64,000 bases of DNA from Miscanthus floridulus (lineage: Eukaryota > Streptophyta > Magnoliopsida > Poales > Poaceae): contig NC_089584.1 in assembly GCF_019320115.1 (NCBI RefSeq), forward strand, positions 100,984,320 to 101,048,319. The letters run 5' to 3'. The position numbers and the translations under genes were made by a program. The notes below the pieces were generated by a model that did not search any database, had not been told where the DNA came from, and worked only from the letters and a program-made list of their open reading frames with translations. This document shows, piece by piece, positions 10,441-23,015 of this stretch. The stretch's first letter is position 1, and every line of letters starts with the position of its first letter.

Positions 10441-11600
10441 CTTTATATATGCGCCCTTCTTCTTCTCTTTCCACTACTATTGCCAGTGCTGACTACAGTA
10501 GTAGTTGCTGCAATGTATAGCATCATGTCTTCGTCTTTCTTTGGAGGTGTGAGGACTGGTGAGGAGGTGAGGTATGCTTTAAGTTTCTTGAAAGCTTCAT
10601 TGGCTTCTTCTGTCCACTCGAACTTGTCTGTCTTCTTTAGTAGTTTAAAGAAAGGCAACCCTTTTTTGCCGAGTCTTGATATGAAACGGTTGAGTGCCGC
10701 CATGCAGCCTGTTAGTTTTTGTACTTCTTTGATGTTTCGAGGAGGTCCCATCTCTGTTATTGCTCGAATTTGCTTGGTGCTTGCTTCGATTCCACGATGA
10801 CTGACCAAGAATCCGAGTAGTTGTCCTAAGGGAACTCCGAATACGCACTTGTTTGGGTTCAATTTCCACCTCCACCTCTTCAGGTTCTCGAAGGTTTGTT
10901 TTAAGTCTTCAATCAGTGTATCCGGGTTCTTTGTTTTTACAACCACGTCGTCCACGTATGCTTCTACGTTTTCGCCGATCTGATCACTGAGGCATGTTTG
11001 GATGGCTCTTTGGTAAGTGGCTCTAGCATTCTTGAGTCCAAACGACATTGTCCTGTAGCAGTAGGCGCCGAACGGAGTGATGAAAGATGTCTTGCTTTGG
11101 TCTTTTTCTTTTAATGCGATCTGGTGATACCCGGAATAGCAATCGAGAAAAGATAATAGGGCAGATCCTGCTAGTTGAATCAACTATCTGATCAATGCGT
11201 GGTAGCCCGAATGGATCTTTTGGGCAGTGTTTGTTGAGATCTGTGTAGTCAACACACATGCGCCACTCGTCTGTGTTCTTTTTCTATACCAGAACTGGAT
11301 TTGCTAGCCAATCCGGATGGAGAATTTCCCTGATGAATCCAGCTGCCATTAGTTTTGTAATTTCCTTTTTAATTGCTGCCTTCTTGTCGGGAGAGAATCA
11401 TCATAGTCGTTGTTTTACAGGCTTGGAGCCTTCATTGATATCAATTCCGTGCTCAGCCAACTCTCTTGGGACCCCTGGCATGTCGGTCGGCTTCCAAGCG
11501 AAGATATCTTTGTTGTCCCGAAGAAAGTTGGTGAGCGCGAGTTCCTATTTTGCCGATAGGTGGGCACTGATGGTTGCTGTTTTTGTGGGATCACCGGTGC
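10441..11600 (-). pseudogene. Tat reverse transcriptase (frameshifted)
   Basis: Motifs in order: AGFI-like region with an in-frame stop before KKNTDEW, MCVDYTDLNKHCPKDPF (near 11250), a frame change near 11175, then LLSFLDCYSGYHQI, MSFGLKNARATYQRAI, the polymerase signature YVDD near 10955, LGFLVSHRGIEA, and the connection LTGCMAALNRFISRLGKKG. Upstream near 11555 an in-frame TAG replaces the Gln expected before E-L-A-L-T. In active elements this enzyme copies the RNA in virus-like particles. This copy could not make a full protein. Confidence 0.9.
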
Positions 11601-11669
11601 CTAGGTCGATTTGCTTTACGTTGGCTTCTTTTGGTGGTGCTAGGATGCTTGGTCTCTTAGCCGGTATCT

Positions 11670-12176
11670 CTAGTTCTTCTTGGCTTGTTTCTGCAGCTGA
11701 TAGTGGCTATTTCTTTTCTTCCATCGTTTGCCTGTGCCTTTGCTGCAATTTGGATCGCCTAGTACGTCGTAGTCAAATGCACGCTTTAAGTCGCTCCGAA
11801 GATAAAGAACTCCGTTAGGCCCTGGCATCTTGAGCAACAGGTACGGATAATGCGGTATTGCCATGAATTTTGCTAGTGCCGGTCGCCCAAGAATTGCATG
11901 ATATGAGGAATCGAAATCTGCGACTTCAAATTTGATGAACTCTGTGCGGTAGTTCGAGGGAGTCCCAAAGGTAACCGGTAGAGTGATTTGTCCAAGTGGC
12001 ATCGCTGCCTTGCTGGGTACTATGCCATAAAAAGGTGTGCTTGTTGGTGTGATCATCCCGGCGAGTTGTAGTCCCATCTTCCTTAGAGTTTCTGAAAAGA
12101 TGATGTTGAGTCCTGCTCCTCCGTCAATTAGTACTTTCGTGACAGTCATGCCGGCAATGGTTGGATCTAGAACCAA
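11670..12176 (-). pseudogene. Tat aspartic protease domain
   Basis: The open stretch has LIDGGAGLNIIF near 12130, the retropepsin-type D-G-G active-site loop used in this lineage, and FDSSYHAILGRPALAKF, the conserved ILGRP flap-end motif, near 11890. In the family it cleaves the Gag-Pol polyprotein. It lies directly after the gag finger region with no long gap, so it was part of one polyprotein. Confidence 0.85.
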
Positions 12177-12196
12177 TGGGTAATGGCCTGCGTTTC

Positions 12197-13700
12197 CTAC
12201 GCTGGTCCACTGGTCTTCTCTTGAGAATTGGATTGGGTACTCTGACCAGTTGAGATATCTTGGAGTAGCGGGTTCTGCTGGCCATAATTGTTCAGTAGCG
12301 CTAGCTTTTCCTGATGTTTGCTTCTAGAGTCTGGAATCCCGGCAAAGATTACTGCTACTGTCCCTCTGGATTTTTGGAATCCCTTGTCATCATGGTTGTC
12401 TCCTTCTTTTTTCTGATTGTCTTCTTTATTGTTTCCCTTGCTATCTTTTCTAGTGTACCTTTCGTTGAAGGTGTAGCAATTTCCGATGGTGTGCCTCCCG
12501 TTGGGGTGCAAAGGGCAACGCATGTTCTCGATGTCGTCATATCTTCTGGGCTTGGTAAATTTCTTTGATTTGTCAGCCATCGCTACCGTGTTGTCTGGAC
12601 CTCGCTTTCTTTCCTGATGTCTGTTGTTTCGAGGATTTTGCCTGTCCGGGTTGTCTCTGTAGTTCCTTTCAGGGAATCTTTCTTTTGTTTTTCTTCTGCA
12701 GTAATCATCTTTTCTACTGTTCTTCTGAATTCTTCGTTATTTCTTGGGTTTTCTTTGCAGAAGTCTTGGAATTGCCACCTAGCCATGATTCCATGAGAGA
12801 AAGCTTCGATTACTTCTCGTTGTGTGATGTCATGTACTTGAGCTCGTAGTTCGCCAAATCGTCGATAGTAATTTCTGAGACTTTCACCTCCTTTCTGCTT
12901 GAGTCCTTTTAATTCTGCGTGGGTGATTGGATGTGTAATAATTCCCGCAAAATTTTCACAGAAAGCTCTTTGTAAGTCTTCCCAATTTCTGATTGATCTG
13001 GGATTTAATTTGTCAAACCATTGAAGCGGCATGGTTTCTAGGGCCATGGGGAAGAACAAGGTTTTGATGTCATCGTCTCCTCCGGCTAATTCAATCGATT
13101 GAGAGTAGATCCTGAGCCATTGCTTTGGTTCGGTCTTGCCGTCGTATTTGGAGTGGTTGGACGGTTTGAACTTATGAGGTAGTCGAATCGAAGCAAGTCT
13201 GTTTGCAAAACAGGGAAATCTATCATGCGTTCTGGCTTCTGTATATTCTGACTCTGCGCCCCCTTCTTGCCAACTATCAGTCTTGGTGAGAGTAGCTTTG
13301 CGTGGCTGTCCGAGTAGGTGCTCTGCTTCTGTCCTTTCTTGGTTGCTTTACTCGGTTATTTTGACTGTGATTTCTTTGGCTTCCTCCGTTGTGACTTCCA
13401 CTTGGTCCTAGTCTATCGAAAGCAGACTTCCTTTGATTTTGATCTTCCTGTTCATGAGATGTTGCCTTTCCATCGTTTGTTTTAAAGACTGTTGATCAGA
13501 GGAAATCTCAGAGCTGTTCTTGTTTCTCATTGGGATGTGAGGTCGCCCTGAGTTCTTCTAGTGCTTCCTGGATCTTATCGTAGGGAGTATTCGTTGCTCG
13601 TCCTTCTTCGATTTCTCTGTTCTGATTTTCTTCTATTGTACTCTGCCAGGTCTGATTCGTATTTGATCCATGTGTCTTTCCGCTGTTTCGCACGGCGTTG
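12197..13700 (-). pseudogene. Tat gag (capsid and zinc finger region)
   Basis: The core 13059-12583 carries the Retrotrans_gag pattern: PLQWFDKLNP, IRNWEDLQRAFCENF, LKGLKQKGGESLRNYYRRF and EAFSHGIMARWQFQ. A basic stretch follows, then CPLHPNGRHTIGNC near 12510, the variant finger (C-X2-H-X5-H-X4-C) seen in Tat elements. Upstream, 13700-13060 reads as the N-terminal part with stops (for example near 13411 and 13350). It forms the particle shell in active relatives. Confidence 0.85.
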
Positions 13701-13769
13701 TCATCCTTGTTTCAATTTGTTCTTTCTTTCTCTTGCTTGCCTCTGGCTCTCAGTCTCACCATCGTATCC

Positions 13770-14168
13770 CTAGATAAATGGTGATATATTGGACTCAGAT
13801 TCATCTGAAGATCTTACGTCGGGTGCTTCTGGGGGGATCAACGGTGATCGAGGATGGTGAATCATGAGTACTTCTCTAGCGTGAGTTGTTCTGTCATCGT
13901 CGTTGATTTCTGTACTGGCAGAGCTATTGATGACCTCAGTAGAGGTCTCAAAGTCATAGATGGAATCTCCTTCTTGGTAGGGTAGAATTGCTGTTGTCGT
14001 GTCATCGACTAGTTGGGCGTCGTTATCCTCAGGAACGGTTTCTGGCCAGTGAATGATGCAGTCTTGAGATGTTATGGTTAAAACGAGACCTTCCTGGGCT
14101 CCCTTCAGTGGCATTCTAAGCATGGGATAAGTGGATCCTTCGTGCCATGACTGATAGGATGTTGCCAT
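13770..14168 (-). CDS. Acidic leader ORF upstream of gag, Tat element
   Basis: This 132-codon open frame is acidic and Ser/Asp-rich (SSASTEINDDD, SSDESESNISPFI). It stands between the 5' LTR side and gag. The second Tat element has a comparable frame at 63494-63910, so it may be the conserved N-terminal end of gag or a short leader protein. No known domain is recognised. Confidence 0.45.
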   Translation of the reverse strand: MATSYQSWHEGSTYPMLRMPLKGAQEGLVLTITSQDCIIHWPETVPEDNDAQLVDDTTTAILPYQEGDSIYDFETSTEVINSSASTEINDDDRTTHAREVLMIHHPRSPLIPPEAPDVRSSDESESNISPFI

Positions 14169-14588
14169 GTTGTGGAGTCTGAACGGAAGAAGACCCGACT
14201 TCTTTGAAGTATTCTAGGGCGTACTCCGAGTAGTATTCTTGACAGGTTGACGTCATGTCCCTGGAGCTTTGTCCAAAAAGAACTCGGTCTTCCAAAAGAA
14301 CTCGGATAAGACTTCCTTTTGGAAGCAGAACTTGAGTTTGAATCAGATATGTGATCTTGCGAGAACTGAGTCGGATTGAGCTATGCGAATCTTCCAGCAA
14401 GTTGATCTGTCGTTATCATCGAAATAGGATGATCCTGATGATGATCTGATTCTTCAAGGAGACGGCCATTGGAGCTTGCCGTCGTCGCCTGCCTTGCAGA
14501 TCTATGAACCGAAGATGAAGGTTGATCCCTTTGAGAAGATCATGCTTGTCGAGGTTCATCAAGCTCTCGGATGTAAAGTCACCAAAAG

Positions 14589-14608
14589 CCCCTACCTGGC
14601 ACGCTAGC
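14589..14608 (-). other. Primer-binding-site-like sequence of the Tat element
   Basis: Directly inside the 5' LTR the minus strand reads GCTAGCGTGCCAGGTAGGGG. The unrelated LTR at 36250 is followed by the similar GCTGGCGTGCCAGGCAGGGG, so this is a conserved PBS-type position. I did not assign the tRNA. Confidence 0.6.
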
Positions 14609-15012
14609 TGTCGATGTTTTACCACCGATAGCCTGCCACAGGGGTACCCGGGGCAATATGTTTGGGCTTTGGCGTATGCTGAACTCGATGGTCAACGCAA
14701 GAGACAGTCGGTTTATCCTAGTTCAGGCCCTCGATCACAGATCGAGTAATAGCCCTATGTCCAGTCGGTGTTAGCTTTTGCGTTGGATTGATTATGAAGT
14801 GTTGTGTCGTACAATTGCTCTATTGAACTCCCGATCCAAGGTGCCCTGCCCTCCTTTATATAGTCAGGAGGCCAGAATCCTAGTCGGTTTACAATGAGAG
14901 TTCCTTGTAAGATTATAGAGTAATACTACTACTAAGATTACAGGAGAGAAAACCTAATTGGTCTAGGTCTTCTTCCTTCCTTGTGGGGTATCCTGTGGGT
15001 CCCGTACCGACA
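14609..15012 (-). repeat. 5' LTR of the Tat element (right copy)
   Basis: This is the full-length partner of 1465-1868, with the same TG...CA ends and an intact TATA box near 14853-14864. It is followed directly by the second copy of the target duplication GAGGC. Confidence 0.93.
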
Positions 15013-15561
15013 GAGGCCGAGGAATTGGCCAAGCAGCACACCACCGAGCTGTATGTTCCCCGCCGCCATATCTTTAGTGTACAGGGCAAGGGTGGCACAA
15101 GCTTGGGCGGTGAACATTATGGTGGACGAAACTCCTGTGTTGATCTTGAAAAAGTAGAGTGCAGTTGCAACATCCCTCAGATCATGCATGCCCCTTGCTC
15201 TCATATGATCACGGCCTACAGTGTTCGCAGGTATAACTATGAGAATCTGCCATATCTGTCACCCTTGTATCTCTGTTCGAACACCGTTAGTATTTGGGAG
15301 AGGAGCTTCGAGCCATACATTGACCCAACATAGTGGCCACCTTATCATGGTTATGACTACATGCCGCATCCGGATCTAATGAATGTAGGCAAGGGTAGAA
15401 GGAAGAAGAAGCGAGTCAAGGGGGACATCGACGCTATGAGAGGGTACGGCGAAGACATGTACGGAGGAGGAGACTTCAACGAGACCCATGGTAGGAATCT
15501 TTGCTCCATTTGCAAAGAACCTGGTCACAAGGCTAGCAGGCATAGAAGACAAGGGCAATAG
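15013..15561 (+). pseudogene. MuDR-type transposase, C-terminal part with SWIM and zinc knuckle
   Basis: This continues the reading frame broken at 1464. It has HIFSVQGKGGTSLGG, then CSCNIPQIMHAPCSH near 15160-15205, a SWIM-type zinc finger (CxC...CxH), and after an in-frame TAG near 15331 a basic region KGRRKKKRVKG. It ends with CSICKEPGHKASRH near 15500, a CCHC zinc knuckle, and a stop at 15559. SWIM plus knuckle at the C-terminus is the normal layout for MuDR-like transposases and probably serves DNA binding. Confidence 0.88.
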
Positions 15562-15798
15562 GTGCATATAGCATACATTTTATTATATTAATGTTAATTG
15601 TTTGCTATGCTATTTAAAACTACTATGTTAGTACATTGGAACCTTGGAGCTATGTTTATTATGATATATGTTTATTCACTAATTTTGCATAATAGTTTAT
15701 TCCTTTTACATTTACTTTGTTTTTATGTATTAATGTTCCATCATATTATAATACTCTTAATGTTTGTTCTAACATATCCATTTGAAATTTAAACCACG
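15562..15798. other. AT-rich spacer between transposase and PMD gene
   Basis: About 237 bases of AT-rich sequence with no coding support. The two genes lie on the same strand and are close together, so they may share a transcript or this may hold the downstream promoter. No clear TATA or polyadenylation signal can be separated from the general AT content. Confidence 0.5.
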
Positions 15799-16065
15799 AT
15801 GGGGGATCACCATCCGCAGTACCCCATTCTTGAGGTGCACTATGACAAGGACCACCGAGCCAAGTGCCTATTGGAGCTTCAACAGGACTTGGTACCTCTT
15901 AGACTACGCACGCACCAGCCGCACCGCTCGAACGAGCGATACCGGCCGTACATACAGCGTGCCGGCTTCCTTGAGATCGTCTGGGTCTTCAACACTAGGC
16001 TACTAATCCTCGACCCTGCACTTCTCACTACTGCTGTCGATAGGTATGATTTGGTACATGTTTGT

Positions 16066-19000
16066 TGAAACATCCTCAATTTTCCTTGAAGGGAAAATCC
16101 ACAGAATGAATTTTAATATGATAAAACCAAGAACTGATTCCATCATATTATCATATTTTAGTCGATGTCACAGTCATTCATCGTAAGATTACAAGAATAC
16201 AAGATATTACATCACTAGAGAACACACCTATTATAGAGTTAATCTAGCGGAAGACTATCGAGTGAAGGCTCCTACTTCACAGGCATCATCAGAGTTGGCA
16301 TAGTGCAGCGTAGATTCCATCTCTGAACCAAACTTGAGCGTAGGCACGAGACCTTCTAATCCTTCTAAAGTCAGCATCTCTGAGAAGCAGAAAATCTGCA
16401 CACCGCCAGATGTGTGCATGCCATGGTCAGCACCGATGAGCTTTAGTGGAAAAGATAAACAAGGGATCTGGCGATCCTAATATTTGGCTGTGGTTTGCAT
16501 TCTTAGCGCATGAGAAGTAAATAACATTAGTAATGTAATAATAATATCCAATTTTTAACACATTCAGCACCACACCATCCATATCCATCCACCAACCATC
16601 CATCCCAAACCATCTCCACACCACCACACCACATCTCATCTCACACACTCAGGTCGATAGGCCAACTCCCTCTCAGCCTTGTCTCAACGGCCCGCAGCCC
16701 CCAAGGCTCACGACCGGAAAATACCCCAACCCTAGAGGGAGGAAAGAAGGACTCATCTCCTATCTAGTTTAAGCGAAACCTAGGAAAGGTCCATAGCTAA
16801 CAAGTCGGCATATGTATTGATCGATCAACCATACACTCTGCAGAGATTTTATATACCCACAAGATTAGCCATCCTCGGAGTCTAGAATCTCCTAGGCAGA
16901 ATTTCGGTCGCTTGCTAGCCTAGAACGATGCCACCCTACCTCTCAGCCCTAGAACATCCCTAGTCTAGTCTAGGATGGCTGATACTGTGAGTTGTAGACA
17001 GAGCCGGGGCTCTCCGGATGTCAAGAGCCGGGTCCACAAGGCCTCCTGAAGTCTCGGAAGGGTGTGGGGGAAAAACCGCGCGCCCCGTACCTCCTTGCAC
17101 ATGTTTGCCTAGCAGTAGTGGCATCGCTCTACCAAGTAGTCCGACCGTCCCGCACCATATAGGGCGAGTGGGATGTAAGGATTCCCGGTGAGTCTGAGTA
17201 CTAGTAAGTCCTTAGGGATTGACCAAACCAGAATGTCTTCATCAGGGTTTCCATTTTATGTGCCACCACAACACCTCCACCCTGGGCTCCTCCCATCACA
17301 GGTTCACACCCAAGGCCACCTCCAATTACCATTTACCCACCATAGGTATTCCATATCCAAGTGCCCAGGTAGCACCACATGGCAAGACTCACCCCAGGCT
17401 CGTCGTTATTCTGGCTCGGTCGACGCAACCCTCACTCTGCACGCACCCAAGGCACACACGCAACACGCTCATACACCACTAAGTCCGGCTTCCCAAGCCA
17501 AACCATTCCCAGGGGTTCACCACCAGCATCACATCCCTGATATAATACGAAGTGGAGTTAATAATAAGTATAGCGGTGTAATATGCAAGCAAGCAGGCAA
17601 GTAAGCATATATAAGTGAGCGAATGCGCAAAGCAGGGTGATGTGGTAGAGTAGGTTGCATCAGGGTGATAATGGCTCAGGTAGTAGCATGCATCAATATA
17701 CTAGCAAATGATTAAATATAAAGCGCCAGCAGTTCTAGATATTATGCAATGTCTAATAGGATTCTCTAAAAGAGGGTGCTTCCATGACACCTGTGATGTC
17801 GAGGTAGTAGTGGTACAAATCTTCGTTAGTTGATATAGTCAATCAGCAAGGTCTCCTCTTCGCAGGGTCCTGTCGTCGATCACGTTCTCCTTCTCCATCG
17901 GGTTCCGATCCAACGTTGTCCTCGAGGCAATTACCTCCAAAAACACACTCAAGGCAAGAGAACAAACAATATTCTAAAAAGGCGACAAGACCCAGAAGGA
18001 ACATAAAGAGGAAATGACTTGTCCCTTTTGGCTGATGTTCGATCCATGGGCCAAAGAAATAGGAGTGGTTGTTCACTAAGCACGGGCTTAAGTCAAGGCC
18101 TAGCCTGTACTTCTCGAGCCAGCTGTGGTCGACCTGTATAGCTTCAAGATAAATGGCCAAGACCTCAGCTCATCCTAAGCAAACACCACGGCTCGCGGTC
18201 TTTCGATCTGGGCATCATAGAGATTGACGTGCATCAAAAGAAGTGGCTATACAATTCTGGTCTCTCTCAATCTGTACGCCATTGTAATTGACGAGGACCA
18301 AGAAAGGGTGGGGCAAGAGAGAAAGGTATTGCAAAGGTCTACTCCTTCCTATACACACGCCATGGCAAAGGACGAGGCTTCGAAAAGGAGCGACACACAA
18401 AAGGACACGAGTGCCCAATCCACTGGTAGGGTACCAAGACCTAGGTGCACTAAATGCACTAAGACACCCTAGGGTTCTTAGTGGTGTGGTTGTCACCGCA
18501 AGAACCACAGAAATGCTATGGTCCAATTGGGTACAAACATACAAGGGCTTAAGCACGAAAGAACCAAAAGAGAAGAACATGAGATTCGCCTTCCTTTGAT
18601 CTACTCGCCCTAGAAGCCGATGAGAATCAAAGGAATGGAATCAAGAGCGCAATAAACACCAAACAAGCAAGGGGCTCAATCCACATCTTACTGGATTAAC
18701 GAGGATTGAGAACCAAAGAGAGAGAAGTATGGAATCTGTACTCTTTCGACCAACTTGTCATGGAACGGACGAAGGTTGGAGAGAAGAGATACAGTCCCAC
18801 GATCCAAACCAACTCATAGGGCATCATGGCCATGCAACTATTGGCACATTACTATTCCCTCAGTTCGCAGCAGTGCGGTTGTCACCGCTTAGATCCGAAG
18901 GAATGCTATGGTCAAGGTGGTGCAATCATATAAGGTGGCTAGGATAAACACAGGTGAAAAGAGGTAGAGCCCGATGGTCATGGTGAGGGGACTCACGGCC

Positions 19001-22000
19001 ATGAGCTTATCCTACACGAGTTGGCATCCATCTTCCACAATCATCATATCCCGACTCATCCACTAAGTTAGGCCACAAAGGGCTCATTGTGTGCGGGTGA
19101 TATCCGCACCAATGTTCAGTCCACAATGGCCAGGTCCTAGGGCCAAATCGGATTACTAATAATTGTAGTACGTCGGAGACAACTAAAAGTGAGGGAGCAA
19201 GGTATGCTCGCCATTATGGCCACGGTGGGGCGAACCCATGACCGAAATGGTCAAACGAGGTACTATCCTTCGACCGGCTTGAAGGCACGGTCCTTAGGTA
19301 AACAAACACAACATAAGAACAAGAATCCCGACAACCCAACATAAGAGCTAAGACACAACCACACGAATGGAGTAGCACATCTCCATAGCAACGAGGGAAC
19401 CTGCATAAGGGCATGGCATATGTGGATTTTGATAGGCATAAATTGTGAATGACAGGTGTAGGATCAAGTGTATGAAAGAGCGAAGGGAGGACTTTCATCG
19501 GTATCGGGAATGGCGTCCAACTAGGATTCATCCTTGCGGCAAAGGTGAGGATGGCCAGGGGTGGTTGAATCTTATCCTAGAGGGTTGTGGCTTCTTCTGG
19601 CTAGCTGAGGCTAGCTACGGCCTGCTGTGGCTAGCTGTGTCTTGCTACGGCTTGCTGTGGCTGGCTGCGGCTGGCTACAAGTGGCTATGGTTGGCCAAAG
19701 GCTGGCTATGGCTGGCCGGGCATGGCAACGACTGACTAAGATGTGCCTACTACTATCAAACATAGCTAGGGTTGGTGACAAAGGTGTTTCGCAAGACGGT
19801 AGGGCCAGACCGCAGGTCCAAAAGAGAGGCGAGTATCAGTTTCGCATTGTGCGGCGTAAAACGGGTAGACATGGACATGTCCATGGCGTAGAGCTTGTTT
19901 TTAGAAAAATATGGAAATTGGTTTCACATTTTTCTGAGGTCGTATGAATTTTCTATGAATTTCCAAAGTTTGGATCATTTTTTGGAAAAAGAAAAAGGAT
20001 GGAATTTCCTGGGATTGATACATGGCGGCCTGTGATTGGGCGAGGCTGTCTCTGTCACTGACACATGGGGTCGGTCAATAGTCAACATTGACCTGGTCTA
20101 CGGTCAACAGTGACGGGCTATTATCGGGCTTTATGGGCTGGGTCATGGGCCAGATATGGGCTGGGTCGGCCCGGACACGTGTCGCCCTAGCAGATGGCCA
20201 CATGGTGGTTTCGGGCTCCTAACGGGCCTGGTCTGGACTGTGCATGTGGGAGCAGCTCACAGTGGTCTGGGTGGTGTGGGTCCATGGACCGCACACTGGG
20301 TCCATGGTGGACTGTGTCCACCCTCCTTTCTCCCCCGGCTCACGGTGGAACAAGTCCAGACGCCTGCTGCTCTATCGAGCATGGGTCCACCAGCTCGGTT
20401 CATGGTGGACTAATAGTCTACGGTTCCATGGACTGAGGGCTTCGTTCATGGTGGTCCAGGTCCAACTCCATCTCTCTCTGTCTTTGGCTCAAGTGGATTC
20501 GGTGCAGGGTGGCGCTGCCTTCTTCCTCTTCTCCCTTATTTCTGCTCGCGGTGGCTCTGTCGCTGTCGACGAGCTCGTGCTTCCACGCATTGCGGTGAGT
20601 CCGAGGGAAAGCTAGGGGTACCTAGGGTGTCTCCGAGGTCCTAGTGATGCTCAACGGCTTCTCTTCGCGTCGCGAGGTGGCTGGAGGCGACTGGCGTGGC
20701 CTCGACGGCGGCGAGGCAGGCTCGACCCAAATTGGGACCAGAGGTGGCCCATTTTCATCGATTGAGAGCAGGGCGGAATCAGGGATGGCTTCCCTGGTGA
20801 CAAGGTCTCACGACGGAGCCCGCAGCAGCACAAGGGCAACGGCGGAGCTCCGGCGAGGTCATGGCTACAGCGATCAGAGGCAAGGAGGGGGCTAGGGCCT
20901 CATCTTCTTCATGGCTAGGTGCATGGGATCAAGGCAAATCTCGACGGCCAGATCACGTATCATAGGGTGGCTAGAGACGGGGGGAGGTCCGTGGCACGGC
21001 GGCGCTCTGGAGCGCATCCGCGCCGGCGAGGTGGAGGGTAGTCGGCGTACTTGGGCTCCCCTTTGGCCAGGGGCTAGAGTGGAGTGTGTCCCTCATCAGG
21101 GTTTGGACGAAGAGGCCATTCCTAACGCCTAGGTCTTTGTGGTTGGGCCAGAACAGAGCAGCGCCATGGCTAGGCTTGGCCATGGCGAGCGTGACCATGA
21201 GGCGTGGCGGCTCTAGCGTTCTTGAGCCACCAGGGCTCGGCAAGGCCGCGTGAGGGATCTTGAAGGTCTGTGTGTGTGCGTAGTGTGCAGTGGAGCCCAG
21301 GGCTTGGCTTATGGTCCTCCCAGGTTGGGAGAACGCGTCGGTGTTCATGGCGAGTCCACGACGGTGAGGATGGGATAAGGCAGGGGAAGCTCACCATGGG
21401 GTTTGGGGTGGTAGGCTAGTGGCGTAGAGGAGAGTCATGGCCATGACAAAACGGTGCAGTGTTGTGCCGACCAGCAGCGTCGACGTGGTCGATCGGGGCG
21501 ACGTCACCTGCTCCGGTGGGCATGGGCGGCGCTGGTGTCACCGGGACAGCTCCGGTTCCTCTTCTTCTTGCGGTCCAGGCAGGCACGAGTGGAGGGTCGA
21601 GGCCACAGTGTGGGGATGCGGTGACGGCAGGGCCACGACGTCGTCGTGGGCGATCGGCATCGTCCTCACCTCTAGCAGTCTCAAGCGGCACCGGCAAGCT
21701 CCTGTTCTCCTTCTTCCTCCCTTCTCATCCTTCTCTTCTCCTTGGGCTCAGGCAGGTGGGTGGTGATGGTGTGGTTTGTCACAGAAGCGGCGGGGTGGAT
21801 GGAAGTGGCCGAGGCTTCGGGGTGTCCTACTTATAGGACGGCGCGCCCATGGTGCCACAGGGGTCTTGGCCAATGGCGCGAGATGGGGTTGGGGCGATCA
21901 GAGGGATGCGAGGCGCTGAGGCTAGGGTTCCGGGGTCGCAACAAGATCGCGATCGTGCCGGTGCTCTCCAAACTAAAATCCGTGGTCCAAAAGGTAGGGG

Positions 22001-23015
22001 ATAGGGAGGGGGCAGGTTCATTGCCGGGGCATGGTCATGGCAGAGCTGGCGCCCACGCATTGAGCATGCACAGTGCGTGACCCTATCGGGCAGGGGATGT
22101 CCGCATGGCGCCCATCCGTGCAGGCCCCCAAGACGATATGAATAGGGACGGCTGGGATCTCTGCTGTAACAGCAGCTACCCGGTGGGCTCGCTGGAAAAG
22201 CAGAGGAGAGGGGGAGTGGTTGGAGGAAGGGGATGACCGGCGGGGTCATGCTGTCAGCGGCCGTGGGAGGAAGGCGAAGCCATCCTGGATCAGGCGTGCG
22301 GCTGGGCCTTCTTGCTGGGCTGGGCTGTGCTACTGCATTCGCATGCTGGGCCGGTCTGTGGGCGCAAGCAGCAGGCTAGCAGCGGTGGTTGGCGGGCTGT
22401 GCTACAGAAGGTGGCGAGTTGGGCTGTGGTGCTGCTGCTGTTGCTGCCCGTGTGGGCCAGAAGCAGGGGGCCAAGTTGGGCTGGTTCGGTTACTCGGGCC
22501 AGATGCCCCTTTTCTTTTTCCTCTATCTTCTTTTCCTTTTCTATTTCTTATTTCTATCCTACTCTATGCCATGGGTTTCTCACATTAGAATACATGTGTT
22601 GCCAACATGTATACCTCCTAGTGTGGTCCTCTAGGGGTCACTTAAGGCTCTAGGGTCCATGCCAAGGGTTGACAACTCACGTGCATTGATTCGATAAAGA
22701 TAGTTGGTTGACTATAGAATTTAGGTCAAGGGGTTCAAAACTAAAGAGATGAATTGCAAGAGAGAGAGGTAGAAGGATTCATGAGAGATTCCAGATGGAG
22801 TCAAAAGGATTTGCTACGGACTTGTGCTCTCCAACACAAAACCCTAAACCAACTAAGGAACTCCAACAAACTCCTACAACCAACACTATATGTATGCAAC
22901 AATTTATTTATAAATTGTTCTTTGTTTGACCTAGTATCTATATGCTTCACACATTTGCGTGAAAAGTTTTAAAAAGTTCGTATTTTTGGCTTCTCCAAAA
23001 ACCCGGTTTGTTACA
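16066..23015 (-). mobile_element. 6.95-kb LTR-like insertion in the PMD intron
   Basis: It is bounded by TGAAACATCC at the left and GGTTTGTTACA at the right, with a perfect 5-bp duplication TTTGT at 16061-16065 and 23016-23020. I find no coding region and no second LTR inside. Its plan resembles the Tekay-like LTRs elsewhere in the window: an AT-rich part, a CACTGACACATGGGGTC-type stretch near 20050, a CpG-rich block at about 20150-22500, then an AT-rich end. On the minus strand it starts TGTAACAAACCGGG. I infer a very long solo LTR, possibly enlarged by internal duplication (degenerate repeats near 18480, 18870 and 19090). It could instead be a non-autonomous element. Confidence 0.6.
19590..19740. 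repeat. Degenerate GGCTGGCTGTG-type minisatellite
   Basis: Words such as TGGCTAGCTG, TGGCTGGCTG and CTTGCTACGG follow each other with a step of about 10-12 bases across this stretch. The open frames it creates (Leu/Trp/Gly-rich) are low complexity and not taken as genes. Confidence 0.7.

Larger units (their letters stand above)
1465..15012 (-). mobile_element. Complete Tat-lineage Ty3/gypsy retrotransposon inserted in the MULE transposase
   Basis: Two 404-bp direct LTRs (1465-1868 and 14609-15012) bound the element. A perfect 5-bp target duplication GAGGC flanks it at 1460-1464 and 15013-15017. On the minus strand the order is leader ORF, gag, protease, RT, RNase H, second RNase H, integrase, which is the gypsy order. 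The dual RNase H and the CX2HX..HX4C gag finger fit the Tat lineage (RIRE2/Grande-like). Between integrase and the 3' LTR lie two tandem repeat arrays and a multi-exon gene on the opposite strand. My hand alignment of the LTRs gives about 19 differences in 404 bp. All pol domains carry frameshifts or stops. Confidence 0.93.

Noticed and set aside
20156..22250. Several GC-rich open frames in the 16066-23015 unit
   Set aside because: High GC removes stop codons by chance. Frames overlap on both strands, contain no domains, and correspond in place to the CpG-rich block of other LTRs.
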